Below, one piece after another: positions 7,247 through 16,513 of a stretch of 33,053 bases of DNA. Numbering within the stretch: position 1 is the stretch's first letter; each line of letters starts with the position of its first letter. Location: positions 1-33,053 of the forward strand of contig PLZG01000090.1 in assembly GCA_003152075.1 (NCBI GenBank), given 5' to 3'. The notes beneath the pieces were generated by a model that saw nothing but the letters and a program-made list of their open reading frames with translations, had not been told where the DNA came from and did not search any database. The stretch comes from a candidate division FCPU426 bacterium. Lineage in GTDB: Bacteria > Oederibacteriota > Muellerivitia > Muellerivitales > Muellerivitaceae. The position numbers and the translations under genes were made by a program.

Positions 7247-8335
7247 CTATTTATGCCTTATCAAACCCAAACGTTGGCGGTTATATTTTCCCGACTGAAC
7301 CCTTTCGCACCAATCCATACGCGACAAATACCAGCTAACCGTCCTTTTCATTCCCTCGGCAAAACCATGTTGCGGTTTCCACCCAAGTTCCCTTTTAATC
7401 TTGGAAGCGTCAATCGCATAACGTCGGTCATGTCCCGGGCGGTCCTTGACGTAGGTGATGAGATCCTCGTACCGGTTAATTTTCTTCTCAAGAAGGGCGC
7501 GGTTCTTTCGGGAGGGCAACAGATACTCCAGTTGACGACACAGGTTATGGACAACCTGCAAGTTAGTTTGTTCGCTGTTTCCCCCCACGTTGTATTTCTC
7601 ACCGGGTTTTCCGCGAGTGACCGCTTGCCACAAAGCGCCGCAATGGTCCTCAACGTAAAGCCAATCCCTCACATTGAGGCCGTCCCCATACACAGGAAGC
7701 GGTTTCCCCTCCATGGCGTTTAAAATCATTAGGGGAATGAGCTTCTCCGGAAATTGATAGGGTCCGTAATTATTCGAGCAGTTCGTGACGATTACCGGTA
7801 ACCCATAGGTTTCGTAATAGGCCCTGGCCAAATGGTCCGCCCCGGCTTTTGTGGCTGCATAAGGGGAATTGGGGGCATAAGGGGTTTTTTCAGAGAAGGC
7901 CCCGCTCTTGCCCAGGCTTCCATAAACTTCATCGGTGGAAACGTGTAAAAATCTAAACTTCTTGCGGGCGACTGGGATTAACCCACCCCAATAATGCCTT
8001 GCCCCTTCCAAAAGTTGAAAAGTACCCGTTAAGTTGGTCCGGACAAAATCGCCCGCCCCCTCTATGGACCTATCCACGTGGCTTTCCGCTGCCAAATTGA
8101 GGACAAATTGGGGCTGGAATTGGCGGTAAAGCCTTTGGACTGCCTTTCCATCGGCGATGTCGCCTTTGACGAAACGAACCCCGGAATTTTTCAAGGCGTC
8201 AAGAAGGCTATATAAATTCCCAGCGTAAGTGAGTTTATCAAAAACAATGACTCGATCGCCCTTCGTTTTTGAGAGTAAATGGTAAACAAGATTGGAGCCG
8301 ATGAAACCGGCCCCACCAGTGACAATGATTGTCAT
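7247..8335 (-). CDS. rfbB: dTDP-glucose 4,6-dehydratase
   Basis: Converts dTDP-glucose to dTDP-4-keto-6-deoxyglucose with bound NAD. A 362-residue extended short-chain dehydrogenase. It has the Rossmann signature VTGGAGFIGSN at residues 5-15, FLHVSTDEVYGSL with the catalytic Thr-Asp-Glu, and the YAATK active site. NVRDWLYVEDHCGAL and PGHDRRYAID are RmlB-type substrate motifs. GGAGG lies seven bases before the ATG. The start also overlaps the stop of a 42-codon upstream ORF (ATGA). The fourth gene of the rhamnose pathway, rfbD, is not in this window. Confidence 0.97.
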   Translation of the reverse strand: MTIIVTGGAGFIGSNLVYHLLSKTKGDRVIVFDKLTYAGNLYSLLDALKNSGVRFVKGDIADGKAVQRLYRQFQPQFVLNLAAESHVDRSIEGAGDFVRTNLTGTFQLLEGARHYWGGLIPVARKKFRFLHVSTDEVYGSLGKSGAFSEKTPYAPNSPYAATKAGADHLARAYYETYGLPVIVTNCSNNYGPYQFPEKLIPLMILNAMEGKPLPVYGDGLNVRDWLYVEDHCGALWQAVTRGKPGEKYNVGGNSEQTNLQVVHNLCRQLEYLLPSRKNRALLEKKINRYEDLITYVKDRPGHDRRYAIDASKIKRELGWKPQHGFAEGMKRTVSWYLSRMDWCERVQSGKYNRQRLGLIRHK

Positions 8336-8460
8336 AAGAAGTCCTCCCCACTCAGAAACGAAGTCCTGTGATATACCGTTGTTTCGACCCCGTATTCCTT
8401 GGAGGGAGGATAAAAAAATGGGGTGAAACCGGCCCCGCCCGTGACAATGTTTGATTTCAT
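8332..8460 (-). CDS. Small ORF coupled to rfbB, fossil epimerase start
   Basis: A 42-codon reading frame running from ATG at 8460 to a TGA that overlaps the rfbB ATG (ATGA). The first dozen residues, MKSNIVTGGAGF, copy the Rossmann-fold start of rfbB (MTIIVTGGAGFIG) at both protein and DNA level; the remainder (TPFFYPPSKEYGVETT...) does not resemble a dehydrogenase. No good ribosome-binding site is seen before its ATG. It is either the remnant of a deleted NDP-sugar epimerase gene or a short leader peptide whose translation feeds ribosomes to rfbB. I cannot say whether it is expressed. Confidence 0.4.
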   Translation of the reverse strand: MKSNIVTGGAGFTPFFYPPSKEYGVETTVYHRTSFLSGEDFL

Positions 8461-8491
8461 AATAAATCCATTTCTTTAAAAGGTTCGGTCA

Positions 8492-10066
8492 TTATACCTT
8501 CACTTGATGGGCGGGTTTGAGCAAATCGAAAAAGGTCTTTACCGGATTGAAAGTATCAAGTGGGACCTCCACAAACAAAGTGATCCAATCCGCCATGGCC
8601 CCGTTCCAAAGGCCGGGCAGTTCCAAGGCCTTCAATTCCTTTCCTTCCATTGATTTTCGGCTGATAAATACCGCGCGTGAATCCCGAAATCGGTTCAAAT
8701 CAAAAGGCTTGCCATTCCAATGGCGAACCCCGCAAACCAGGTCCACGGGATTGAAGTGGGTGGATTTCTCAAAAATTTTTTTTTGTTTTTTTTGTTTTAA
8801 ATCGATTTGGGCGGACTCAACAATCTGTAGGGTATTCCGGCCATCCAGCCCCCTTACCCAAAAGGGTCCACCACCCGGTTCTCCCGTATTGACCACCACC
8901 CCGCAAACCCTAATCGGCCGGTCAAGCGCTTCCTTCAGACGCCTCCCCTTTTGGGCGGGTGACAGGCTCGAAAAATCATCGCCCAGGTCAATCATCAGGT
9001 TCTTGCGGGTGAATGTCGTGATTTTCAATAAATCCCCGGGCTTTATTTTTTTTATCGAGAGGAGCCGGAGAAATTTAAAGGTTTCCTCCTGGAGCGTGAC
9101 CAAATAGCCTCCCAGGATTTTTTTCCAATTAACGATAGAGTCGGCCGAATGCTCCATTGTCACGTTATCGATATTTTTGATGAAAACCAGGTCGCCTTTA
9201 AGGTCGTTCAAGTTTTCCAAAAGTGATCCGTGTCCGGAGGGCCGGAAAACAAGCCGACCTTCCCTGTCCCGAAAAGGGCGGTTGTCCCCATCCACCGCCA
9301 GCGTGTTGGTACTGGAGCGTTGGATGGAAAATCGCGCATTAAATCTGACTCCGAATTTTTTTTGGTGTTTCTCGCGGACTTCAAGGAAATGGCCCCGGCA
9401 TTGTTTTTGGTGCTCCTCGGAAACGGTGAAATGGATACGGCAACGCGCGCCCCCATCCCTGACCGTTTCAACTGCCTCCACCAAATGTTCCTCCAGGGGA
9501 GTTCTTGCCCCGCCCGAATAGGTGTGGAACCTGATCAAGCCCTTGGGCTTTTGGGAGTAATTAAGGCCATTGGGCAAAAGCAAGGCCTCGAGAATTTCCC
9601 CGAACCGGCCCTCCCGGCGGAGGGTCTCCAAGTCCAAACCCCTTTGGGCCATGACCTTCCCAAGTTCATCGAAAAAAGCGAACTTTGAGATGGATTCCAT
9701 GAATTCAAGGAATTGCCGGCTGTCCTTCTCCCCATTGATTATTTCCCGCTTAAGGTCCTCTGGGGAAAAGGGTTTTCGCTGTAGAAATTTCATTAAAAGG
9801 TGAAACATCCGGCTAGCCGCCCCCGAGGCGGGGACGAACTTAATGAATCTTCCCTTTCGGCGGGCCGTCTCGAATTTTCTTAGAGCGGATTTTTCTTGGG
9901 ACGAATTTAAACGGATAATTCCATCCCCAGTCAGGGCTGGCCGGTCCAGAGAGGCAAAAGGAGGTGGATTCTTAAAAAGCTCAAGTTGGCGATTGGCCTC
10001 GGATGGTTCAATCCCAAGGGTTTTCATCCTTTTTAAATCTTGGGATTTCCATCGGATTGAAGTCAT
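8492..10066 (-). CDS. DUF4301 family protein
   Basis: A 524-residue protein with the hallmark segment FVPASGAASRMFHLLMKF at about residues 76-93, which identifies DUF4301, a family of unproven function. FRPSGHGSLLENLNDLKGDL and VFIKNIDNVTMEHS later in the protein recall sugar nucleotidyltransferases (UDP-sugar pyrophosphorylase type), so a role in nucleotide-sugar or sugar-phosphate metabolism is a reasonable guess. It stands upstream of the dTDP-sugar operon on the same strand, 31 bases before the small ORF, which supports that guess. A Lys-rich segment (KQKKQKK) is coded by runs of eight and nine A at 8771-8788 that could cause slippage. Confidence 0.85.
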   Translation of the reverse strand: MTSIRWKSQDLKRMKTLGIEPSEANRQLELFKNPPPFASLDRPALTGDGIIRLNSSQEKSALRKFETARRKGRFIKFVPASGAASRMFHLLMKFLQRKPFSPEDLKREIINGEKDSRQFLEFMESISKFAFFDELGKVMAQRGLDLETLRREGRFGEILEALLLPNGLNYSQKPKGLIRFHTYSGGARTPLEEHLVEAVETVRDGGARCRIHFTVSEEHQKQCRGHFLEVREKHQKKFGVRFNARFSIQRSSTNTLAVDGDNRPFRDREGRLVFRPSGHGSLLENLNDLKGDLVFIKNIDNVTMEHSADSIVNWKKILGGYLVTLQEETFKFLRLLSIKKIKPGDLLKITTFTRKNLMIDLGDDFSSLSPAQKGRRLKEALDRPIRVCGVVVNTGEPGGGPFWVRGLDGRNTLQIVESAQIDLKQKKQKKIFEKSTHFNPVDLVCGVRHWNGKPFDLNRFRDSRAVFISRKSMEGKELKALELPGLWNGAMADWITLFVEVPLDTFNPVKTFFDLLKPAHQVKV

Positions 10067-10103
10067 GGGTGGGGCTTAGGGAGGTAAAAGGATTGGGGAA
10101 AGA

Positions 10104-10179
10104 TGGAGGCGGCAGGCGGATTTGAACCGCCGAATCGCGGTTTTGCAGACCGCTCCCTTAACCACTTGGGTATGCCGCC
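10104..10179 (-). tRNA. tRNA-Cys (GCA)
   Basis: Minus-strand cloverleaf with acceptor GGCGGCA/TGCCGCC, D arm TACCCAAGTGGTTAAGG, anticodon stem GCGGT/ACCGC enclosing CTGCAAA (anticodon GCA), and T arm GGCGGTTCAAATCCGCC. CCA is encoded as TGG at 10104-10106 on the plus strand. Confidence 0.97.
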
Positions 10180-10281
10180 CCTTGCCCAAAAAAGAAAGGT
10201 GGCCAGTGGAGCAACCGAGCGGGGAATCAAGTTTTCCTCGATCCACCGTTCAACTATTCCAATGATTACCTGAACGAGCCA

Positions 10282-10296
10282 CGGGGCCAAGCCCCG
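10282..10296. repeat. Short GC-rich hairpin between two tRNA genes
   Basis: CGGGGC, a three-base CAA loop and GCCCCG form a perfect six-base-pair stem between tRNA-Gly and tRNA-Cys. It may be a processing or pausing structure in a shared tRNA transcript. A very similar TGGGGC-AAA-GCCCCA hairpin occurs at 25588-25602. Confidence 0.4.
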
Positions 10297-10304
10297 GGAA
10301 TCTA

Positions 10305-10380
<76 letters not shown>

Positions 10381-10451
10381 CGTAAAACTAGGCAAAACCG
10401 TTGAAACGGTGCGAATTATACTTTTCATGGGCGAAGGAGTCAATTCATCAA

Positions 10452-10481
10452 AGCGGGCCAAAATCAGGACCCCTGCCCGCT
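10452..10481 (-). terminator. Possible terminator after the ExeA-like gene
   Basis: AGCGGGC and GCCCGCT form a seven-base-pair GC-rich stem around a 16-base loop, 52 bases beyond the stop of the ExeA-like gene. The U tract on the minus strand is very short (TT), so this is a weak call. Confidence 0.35.
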
Positions 10482-10532
10482 GATTTAACTATTTTTGTTG
10501 AATGAGTTTCTTGGGGAGGCTTGAGGGGAGGG

Positions 10533-11354
10533 TTAATCCTTCTTAAGTCCCAGATCCTTCACTACCTGTTCGATGATATCGGCGTCAATCTGTTCCCTTT
10601 TCAAGAGGTATCCCTCCAGCATGGCGTTGTCGCAGGTGGTGTTGATCAAACGGGGTATTCCCTTGGTGTAGTCAAAAATCTTCTGGAAAGCGGCTTGGGT
10701 GAATATATCCCTTTCGCAACCCGCCACGTTTAAACGGTGGCGGATATATTGCTCGCTGGTATCCAGGGTAAGGGACTTAATGAAAAATTTCATGGCGACC
10801 CGCTGAAGAAGGGGGGGGTCCAACCCAAGGTAGGTTTCCAACTCGGGAAGGCCAAGGAGGACAATGGAAATGAGTTTTCGGCCCGGGACTTCAAGGTTCA
10901 GAAGGCCCCGGAACTCCTCAAAAATTTCTTTTTTCTGGAGCATGTTGGCTTCGTCGATTAAAACGACCGCCTTGCGCCCTTCCTCGTATATTTTCATCAG
11001 GCGTTCGTATAATTGGGAAATCACCTGGCCCTTGGTCTCGCTGGGCGTGTCCACGCCCAATTGGTGGGCGATTTTTTTGAGCATCCACTCGGCTGAGATT
11101 TCACTGTGGACAATGACGAGGAGGGTGGCTTCATATTGGGGGTCCTGCTCGAGTTTTTCCAGGGCCTTGCGGGCCAGAAGGGTTTTCCCCGCCCCAATGT
11201 CGCCCACCACGACCGTCAAGCCCTTCATGGTATCGACGGCGTGCAACATCCGGACCATGGCTTCGGCGTGCTGGCTGCTTTCGTAATAAAAGCGGCTGTC
11301 CGGGGCGTTGGAGAAGGCTTGTTCTTTTAACCCGTAGAAATTTTCGTAACTCAT
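10533..11354 (-). CDS. ExeA-like AAA ATPase
   Basis: A 273-residue AAA ATPase of the ExeA/GspA type, proteins that use ATP to help place secretion or pilus components in the envelope. The start MSYENFYGLKEQAFSNAPDS is the usual ExeA opening (FYGLxxxPFxxxPDP type). Walker A GDIGAGKT is at residues 51-58, Walker B VVLIDEA at about 130-136, and a sensor-type LINTTCDNAM segment lies near the end. No transmembrane helix or peptidoglycan-binding domain is visible, so it is a short, cytoplasmic member. GAGGA precedes the ATG. The TPR protein gene lies 72 bases upstream on the same strand and could be a partner. Confidence 0.85.
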   Translation of the reverse strand: MSYENFYGLKEQAFSNAPDSRFYYESSQHAEAMVRMLHAVDTMKGLTVVVGDIGAGKTLLARKALEKLEQDPQYEATLLVIVHSEISAEWMLKKIAHQLGVDTPSETKGQVISQLYERLMKIYEEGRKAVVLIDEANMLQKKEIFEEFRGLLNLEVPGRKLISIVLLGLPELETYLGLDPPLLQRVAMKFFIKSLTLDTSEQYIRHRLNVAGCERDIFTQAAFQKIFDYTKGIPRLINTTCDNAMLEGYLLKREQIDADIIEQVVKDLGLKKD

Positions 11355-11426
11355 GGGCAGTGTCCTCTAACAGGCTGGCGCGGGACCTTGCGTCTCCGCT
11401 TTTAGGAAATAATTATCCTGTTAAAA

Positions 11427-13889
11427 TCAGACGTAGCCTACCCTATTTGGTTTCTTTTTGCCACCCGAATCTGAAGGTGGGGAGGGCGGGGATGGAGGCG
11501 GCTCTACGGATTTTGAGGAGGGGGGCGGCGGGGCTTCAGGAGGGGTCGCCTTGTTGGACTTTGATTTCGTGAGGTTCTCCAATTCATTTAATTTTTTCTT
11601 CGCCTCTTGGTTGTCGGGCTCCATTTGCAAAATCCGGTGGTAAATTTTGGCAGCTTCCTCATAAAGGCCCTGGCGTGTGTAAATGTCCGCCACGGCAATT
11701 GTCATGAAACCGTCCTTGTCTTCCTCAATGGCCTGCTCCCCCTTGGAGTGCGGTTCGGAGCGAGAGGTTTTTATCTCGTTGACCGGGGCCGCGTTTTTTT
11801 TCGCGCTTTTCTCTTTTTCTTCCCGGAATCTCTTTTCCGCCTCTTCTTTCGCCTTGCTCGCCATTTCCGCTTGCACCTTGCGCTCCGCTTCCTCTCTCAT
11901 CCGCTTAATCGTTTCTTCCTGGACGCGTTTTTCCAGATCTTCCTTGGCCCTCTTTTCGGACTCTTCCTGCAACTTCTTCGAGGCTATTTCCCTCGCCATC
12001 CGCTCCATTTCTTCCTTGGCTTTTTTGTCGGCTTCATCGCGGGCCTTTTTCTCCAGCTCCGCCCTCGCTTGCTTTTCCGCTTCCGCCCTCGCCTTTTGTT
12101 CCATCTCGGCCCTTAAGCGCTTCGCCTCTTCCAAGGCTTTCTTTTCCATCTCCTTGCGAAGATTCGTATCCTCTTCTTCCTTCGCTTTCTTTTCAGCTTC
12201 CAGGGCCCCGATAACGTCATCCCCCGTTTTGACATAAGCCGTGTAGGCTTGGTTCAGTTTTTCCTTCAACTCCGGGAGATTCGGGTGCGCTTCCATTAAT
12301 TGCTGGTAAATTTCGATGGCTTCCTGGACCAATCCTTGATTGACGTAATCATCGGCAATCGCCAGCTGGGCCCTCATTTCATCCTGAAAATCAGCCTCGT
12401 TGGGAACTGGTTTCGCTTTTTCGAGATGCGCCTCAACCAGTGGCGGCGCTTCAGCCTTCGGGGGTTTGACCGTCTCCTGCTCCAGGTCCAGCACGCCCGT
12501 GACCGGAATTTTACCGATTGTCTCTGCGGTCTTGGTCGCCCCCGGAGGGGCTTGGGCCGCCGCCTGTGGCGAGTTGGCCTGCCCAGTCACGTCGCCCATC
12601 ATTCTTTTTTGGGCTTCCGAATGACCCGGATTTAATTCCAGCGTCTTCCGGACAAACTCCATCATGGGTTCTTTTTTATTTTGTTTTTCGTGAAGCAAGG
12701 CGACCTTGAAGAAGGCGTCGGCGGCCCCGTGCTTGTCGTCCGATTGCTTCAAAAATTCCCCGAGCTTGGTTTGGGCCATTATCGAATTCTCATCGAGGGA
12801 AACCAAGTAGCGGGAAAACTCAATGGCTTTGCCCAGTTCGTTCTTTTCCGAGTAACGGTCCACCAAGGTTTTAAGGGTCGTGATGGCATCGGGCTTGTTC
12901 CCCTTCTTGACGCAAAGCTCGACCCAGGCTTCCATGGCCACCAGGTTGTCCTTCTCGATCTTCAGGGCCTTTTGGATATTTTCGGACGCTTTGTCCGGCT
13001 GGTTCATTTCCAGGTAAACTTTTCCCAGGTAGGTCAGGGCGCCCACGTGGTTGACCTTAAAACGCAGCAAGCTCTCGAACTCGGCCTTGGCTTCGGAGAG
13101 CTGTTGTTTCTTGAATAAAACCATGCCCAGAACATAGTGGGCCTCGATGCTCTTGAATTCCACGGCCTTCGTGGCATAAGTATTGGCGTTTTCAATATCG
13201 CCGGTGTTGAGGGCCAGTTCGGCGATTACCAGGAATTCCTTTTTCGCGTCGCTCTCCGAGCCCTGTTTGATGAAGATTTGGGCCAAATTGATCCGGGCCT
13301 CGATATTATTGGGCTCCAGTTGGATGACCCTTTGGAACATTTCCTGGGCTTTTTTGAAGAGGCGGTTCTTGACGAACACCCCGCCCAGCATCTGGTACTG
13401 TTGGACCGCCTTGGCAACCTCGCCTTTCTTCTCAAAAAGCTCTCCCAGTTTGGCGTAAGCCCCCAAGTTTTCGCTGTCCAGCTTGGCGACCTCGCTGAGG
13501 GCCTCAATGGCTTCGTCCACGTTTCCTTGTTCCATCGCCGACTCGGCTTTAATGGACTGTTTGATTAGACTTTGTCTTTTCTGGGCTTCGGCGGGAAGGA
13601 GGCTGGAATCGAGGGCGGCTATTTTTTTATTAACAATAGTGGCCTTATCGGATGAACCCCGGGAGGAGAAATCCGCGGAGACCTTTATATATTCCTCAAA
13701 GGCTTCGCGCGGGGCGCCTTTCTTGACGTAAACGTCTCCCAGCATGTTGTGGGTATTGATATCATCCGGATCCAGGGCGATTAGCTTTTTATATTCTTCG
13801 ATAGCCTTATCCCAGCGACCTTCCTGGAAATAAATATAGGCCATTTTAACGATGTTTTTTTTATCACCACCAGCGGGAGCTGCGCTCAT
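11427..13889 (-). CDS. Long TPR and coiled-coil protein
   Basis: An 820-residue protein when started at the ATG at 13889 (MSAAPAGGDKKN), preceded by GAGG; an ATG 22 codons upstream has no such site. The first roughly 450 residues are about a dozen TPR units (for example YIYFQEGRWDKAIEEYKKL and YLEMNQPDKASENIQKAL), a scaffold for protein contacts. Another TPR pair sits near 530-565. Residues about 575-735 are almost pure Lys/Glu/Ala/Arg heptads, a long charged helix or coiled coil. One more TPR unit (IYTRQGLYEEAAKIYHRIL) follows, then a Pro/Ser-rich tail. There is no signal peptide. With the ExeA-like ATPase downstream it may belong to a secretion, pilus or gliding apparatus. Confidence 0.8.
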   Translation of the reverse strand: MSAAPAGGDKKNIVKMAYIYFQEGRWDKAIEEYKKLIALDPDDINTHNMLGDVYVKKGAPREAFEEYIKVSADFSSRGSSDKATIVNKKIAALDSSLLPAEAQKRQSLIKQSIKAESAMEQGNVDEAIEALSEVAKLDSENLGAYAKLGELFEKKGEVAKAVQQYQMLGGVFVKNRLFKKAQEMFQRVIQLEPNNIEARINLAQIFIKQGSESDAKKEFLVIAELALNTGDIENANTYATKAVEFKSIEAHYVLGMVLFKKQQLSEAKAEFESLLRFKVNHVGALTYLGKVYLEMNQPDKASENIQKALKIEKDNLVAMEAWVELCVKKGNKPDAITTLKTLVDRYSEKNELGKAIEFSRYLVSLDENSIMAQTKLGEFLKQSDDKHGAADAFFKVALLHEKQNKKEPMMEFVRKTLELNPGHSEAQKRMMGDVTGQANSPQAAAQAPPGATKTAETIGKIPVTGVLDLEQETVKPPKAEAPPLVEAHLEKAKPVPNEADFQDEMRAQLAIADDYVNQGLVQEAIEIYQQLMEAHPNLPELKEKLNQAYTAYVKTGDDVIGALEAEKKAKEEEDTNLRKEMEKKALEEAKRLRAEMEQKARAEAEKQARAELEKKARDEADKKAKEEMERMAREIASKKLQEESEKRAKEDLEKRVQEETIKRMREEAERKVQAEMASKAKEEAEKRFREEKEKSAKKNAAPVNEIKTSRSEPHSKGEQAIEEDKDGFMTIAVADIYTRQGLYEEAAKIYHRILQMEPDNQEAKKKLNELENLTKSKSNKATPPEAPPPPSSKSVEPPPSPPSPPSDSGGKKKPNRVGYV

Positions 13890-14701
13890 AAAACCTCGGG
13901 TAATACTGTCTAAAAACCTGATCTTTACTATAACATCGCCATTTTGGGAGCGCAACAGAATGAGGCCTGTTTACGGCCTTTTTGGGTTCTGAACCACCCA
14001 TTTGGGCCTATAGGGCGAATAACTCGATGACAAAAAAGATCGAAGGATTAAACCATTTCAAACCGCGGTCACAACCTGAATTTCCCTTGGTTCACGCCCA
14101 AGAAATGTCACCGACTAAGCGAAAAGAGATTCTGCTATCAATTATTAATTGAAATCGCTATTGAGATTGACTCTGATTAGGGGCTTTTGTGGAAAGACGG
14201 ATTTTTCATCCAGCTTCTCAACGCAAGCAAGGCGCTTACGGATTATTGGGGCGTTCTCTTGCGGTAAAGATCGATTTCCCCGAAGCTCCAAGTCTCTAGG
14301 GGAAAATCCTGCTCTAAGCGAACACGGCATTCTTGTTTTTTGGGGTCCACAAAAACGACCATTCCCACAATTTCAATTTGTCTGTGTTTCACCAAGTCTC
14401 GCAATTGGATTGGTTCTTTCGCCCGAGGCGGCATTAGTAGGGGTCATTGGAAAATTACCCAGAAAAACAACTCCCGGGGTCGCCCGGGACCTTGGATCCC
14501 CCTTTTGTTGCGTGATATATACGAATCCCCACCTGGAAAGGGGTTCCCTGCCCCATAAATCAATACCCCGAAAAGCCGCAATTACAGTAGAATAGCGCCC
14601 CCCTGGACCTTCCGGCTGAATCTGCCGACATTAAGGTTTGTGGCCCTGGCCCAGGTTTTAAACCAGTGTGAGTCGTGAAAAAAAGTACCGATGGAGGGCC
14701 A
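13890..14701. other. Divergent intergenic region before rpoD
   Basis: About 800 bases between the TPR gene (minus) and rpoD (plus), with AT-richer composition. The only coding candidate is a 63-codon minus-strand ORF at 14243-14434, listed separately. A 15-base odd palindrome TCAATTATTAATTGA occurs near 14138-14152 and could be an operator. A weak AGGCC/GGCCT hairpin followed by TTTT lies near 13973-13993. No convincing promoter boxes were found. Confidence 0.4.
14243..14434 (-). CDS. Possible small protein, unknown
   Basis: A 63-residue frame, MPPRAKEPIQLRDLVKHRQ..., with a protein-like composition and alternating beta-type segments (IEIVGMVVFVD, ECRVRLEQDF, FGEIDLYRK). An in-frame stop lies four codons before the ATG, so the frame cannot be longer. 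No ribosome-binding site is visible. It may be a real small gene or a worn fragment; the plus-strand frame over the same bases looks less protein-like. Confidence 0.35.
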   Translation of the reverse strand: MPPRAKEPIQLRDLVKHRQIEIVGMVVFVDPKKQECRVRLEQDFPLETWSFGEIDLYRKRTPQ

Positions 14702-16513
14702 ATGAAGTCTAAAGAACCCAAAAAAAATTCCGAACACGCCCAAAACATTCTTAAGGCGGGGAAAGAAAAGGGCTACATCACGGTCAAGCAGGTTCACGAT
14801 ATCCTGCCGGACGAGGTCGTCTCTTCCGAGGAGATCGACGACATCCTGCTAATGCTGGGGGACAACGATATTAAAGTAGTGGCCCAAGAGGAAAAGGCTT
14901 CCGCCCTTCCCGACGATGAAAAGGGAGGCGAAACCGCCGCTGATGGCGCCCAAAAGGACGACGAGGCGGATGACGAGGAAGAGGAAATCGGCAAGGCCTT
15001 GGAAACCGCCGGGGTTGAGACCCGAGTGGGCGACCCGGTGAAGTTGTACCTCCACCAGATGGGCAAGATTTCCCTTTTAAGCCGCGCCGAGGAAATCGCC
15101 ATCGCCAAGCGAATAGAGTCCGGCGAGTTCAAGGCCGACAAGGCCGTCCTGGGTTCCCTTCTTGGTTTCCAGGAACTGCACAACCTATTCACTTCCATCC
15201 TGACGAAAAAGAAAACTATCCGGGAGGTCCTGAACCTGGATTCCTATGCCGAATTGCCCCAAGGGCCGCCGGAAAAAAAGATCCTTGCCAAGCTCCGGAA
15301 GAACTACTCCAAGCTCAAGAAATTGGAACGCCAGGTCAAATCGCTCCAGCACAAGGCCGGTCTCAAGACCCTGGGCGAGGAAAAACGAAAGGTCCTGTCC
15401 GAACAGTTGGACGCCAAGCTTATCGACCTTATCTGGCTGGTCAAGGACTGCCAGTTCCAGAAGAAAGTGAAGGAAGGTTTGACCGCCGCCTTGCGCGACA
15501 AGGGCGAGGCAGTCGAGGAGCAGGAACATCTCATGCGCCAGCAAGAAAAGCGGATGAAGCTGGCTCCCGAGCTTTACCTCAAATTGCCCAGCCTTCTCAC
15601 CCACGGGGAGTCCTCGAGCTTCAAGACCTTGGAAAAGAAAAGCGCCCTCAAGGGCGAGGACTTTATCCAGGCTTGCCGCCTTTGGGACGGCGCGCGCCGG
15701 GAAATCAAGCGTGTCGAGAAGGAAGCCATGGCCCACCGGGATCACCTGAAGGTCCTGATGCGTCAAATCCGCACGGGCGAGCGAGAGGCCTACCTGTCCC
15801 GGATGGAGCTGGTGGAAGCCAACCTGCGCCTGGTTATTTCAATCGCCAAGAAATATAACAACCGCGGCCTGCCGTTCCTGGACCTGATCCAAGAGGGTAA
15901 CATCGGCCTCATGCGGGGAGTGGAAAAATTCGAGTACCGCCGTGGCTATAAGTTCTCCACCTACGCCACCTGGTGGATCCGCCAATCCATCACCCGCGCC
16001 ATCGCGGACATGAGCCGGACCATCCGTATCCCGGTCCACATGCACGAGGTCATCAACAAGTCCATCCAAACTTCCAGGGATCTGGTCCAAGAATTGGGCC
16101 ACGAGCCCACGGCCGACGAGGTGGCCGAGCGACTGGACATGCCGGTGGAAAAGATCAGGGCCGTTCTCAAGATCGCCCAGAACCCTATCTCACTGGAAAC
16201 GCCCCTGGGCGAGGAAAAAGACAGCCATTTGGGCGACTTCATCGCCGATAAGGAAACCATCAGCCCCGAGGACGCCACGGCGTTCGAGCTTCTCAAGGAG
16301 CGCATTTCCAAGGTCTTGGGAACGCTTAAAGAAAGGGAGGCTGAGGTGTTGCGCATGAGGTTCGGCTTAACCGACGGCACCCCGCACACCCTTGAGGAAG
16401 TGGGCAGCATCTATAAGGTCACCCGTGAGCGGGTGCGGCAAATCGAGGCCAAGGCCCTTCGTAAATTGATGCATCCTTCCCGAAGCCGGATGCTCAGGGA
16501 CTACCTGAATTAA
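14702..16513 (+). CDS. rpoD: Primary RNA polymerase sigma factor (sigma-70, RpoD)
   Basis: The housekeeping sigma factor, 603 residues when started at the ATG at 14702, which has GGAGG four bases upstream; a GTG nine codons earlier lacks one. Region 1.1 ([20 protein letters not shown]) is followed by an acidic stretch, then region 1.2 ([21 protein letters not shown]). A Lys/Leu-rich non-conserved region spans about residues 150-355. Regions 2.1-2.4 run from [20 protein letters not shown] through [19 protein letters not shown] and [10 protein letters not shown]-like [10 protein letters not shown]. Region 3 starts at [16 protein letters not shown], and region 4 ends in [17 protein letters not shown]. 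Its last four bases overlap the convergent PilZ gene. Confidence 0.97.
   Translation: MKSKEPKKNSEHAQNILKAGKEKGYITVKQVHDILPDEVVSSEEIDDILLMLGDNDIKVVAQEEKASALPDDEKGGETAADGAQKDDEADDEEEEIGKALETAGVETRVGDPVKLYLHQMGKISLLSRAEEIAIAKRIESGEFKADKAVLGSLLGFQELHNLFTSILTKKKTIREVLNLDSYAELPQGPPEKKILAKLRKNYSKLKKLERQVKSLQHKAGLKTLGEEKRKVLSEQLDAKLIDLIWLVKDCQFQKKVKEGLTAALRDKGEAVEEQEHLMRQQEKRMKLAPELYLKLPSLLTHGESSSFKTLEKKSALKGEDFIQACRLWDGARREIKRVEKEAMAHRDHLKVLMRQIRTGEREAYLSRMELVEANLRLVISIAKKYNNRGLPFLDLIQEGNIGLMRGVEKFEYRRGYKFSTYATWWIRQSITRAIADMSRTIRIPVHMHEVINKSIQTSRDLVQELGHEPTADEVAERLDMPVEKIRAVLKIAQNPISLETPLGEEKDSHLGDFIADKETISPEDATAFELLKERISKVLGTLKEREAEVLRMRFGLTDGTPHTLEEVGSIYKVTRERVRQIEAKALRKLMHPSRSRMLRDYLN

Noticed and set aside
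11607-12237. Overlapping plus-strand frames rich in Phe/Leu or Ser/Ala
   Set aside because: They are antisense reads of the Lys/Glu/Ala coiled-coil region of the TPR protein.
14149-14595. 148-codon plus-strand frame upstream of rpoD
   Set aside because: Composition is not protein-like, there is no ribosome-binding site, and the minus-strand 63-codon frame in the same place looks better.
15185-15766. 193-codon minus-strand frame within rpoD
   Set aside because: Antisense shadow of the rpoD non-conserved region; no start signal.
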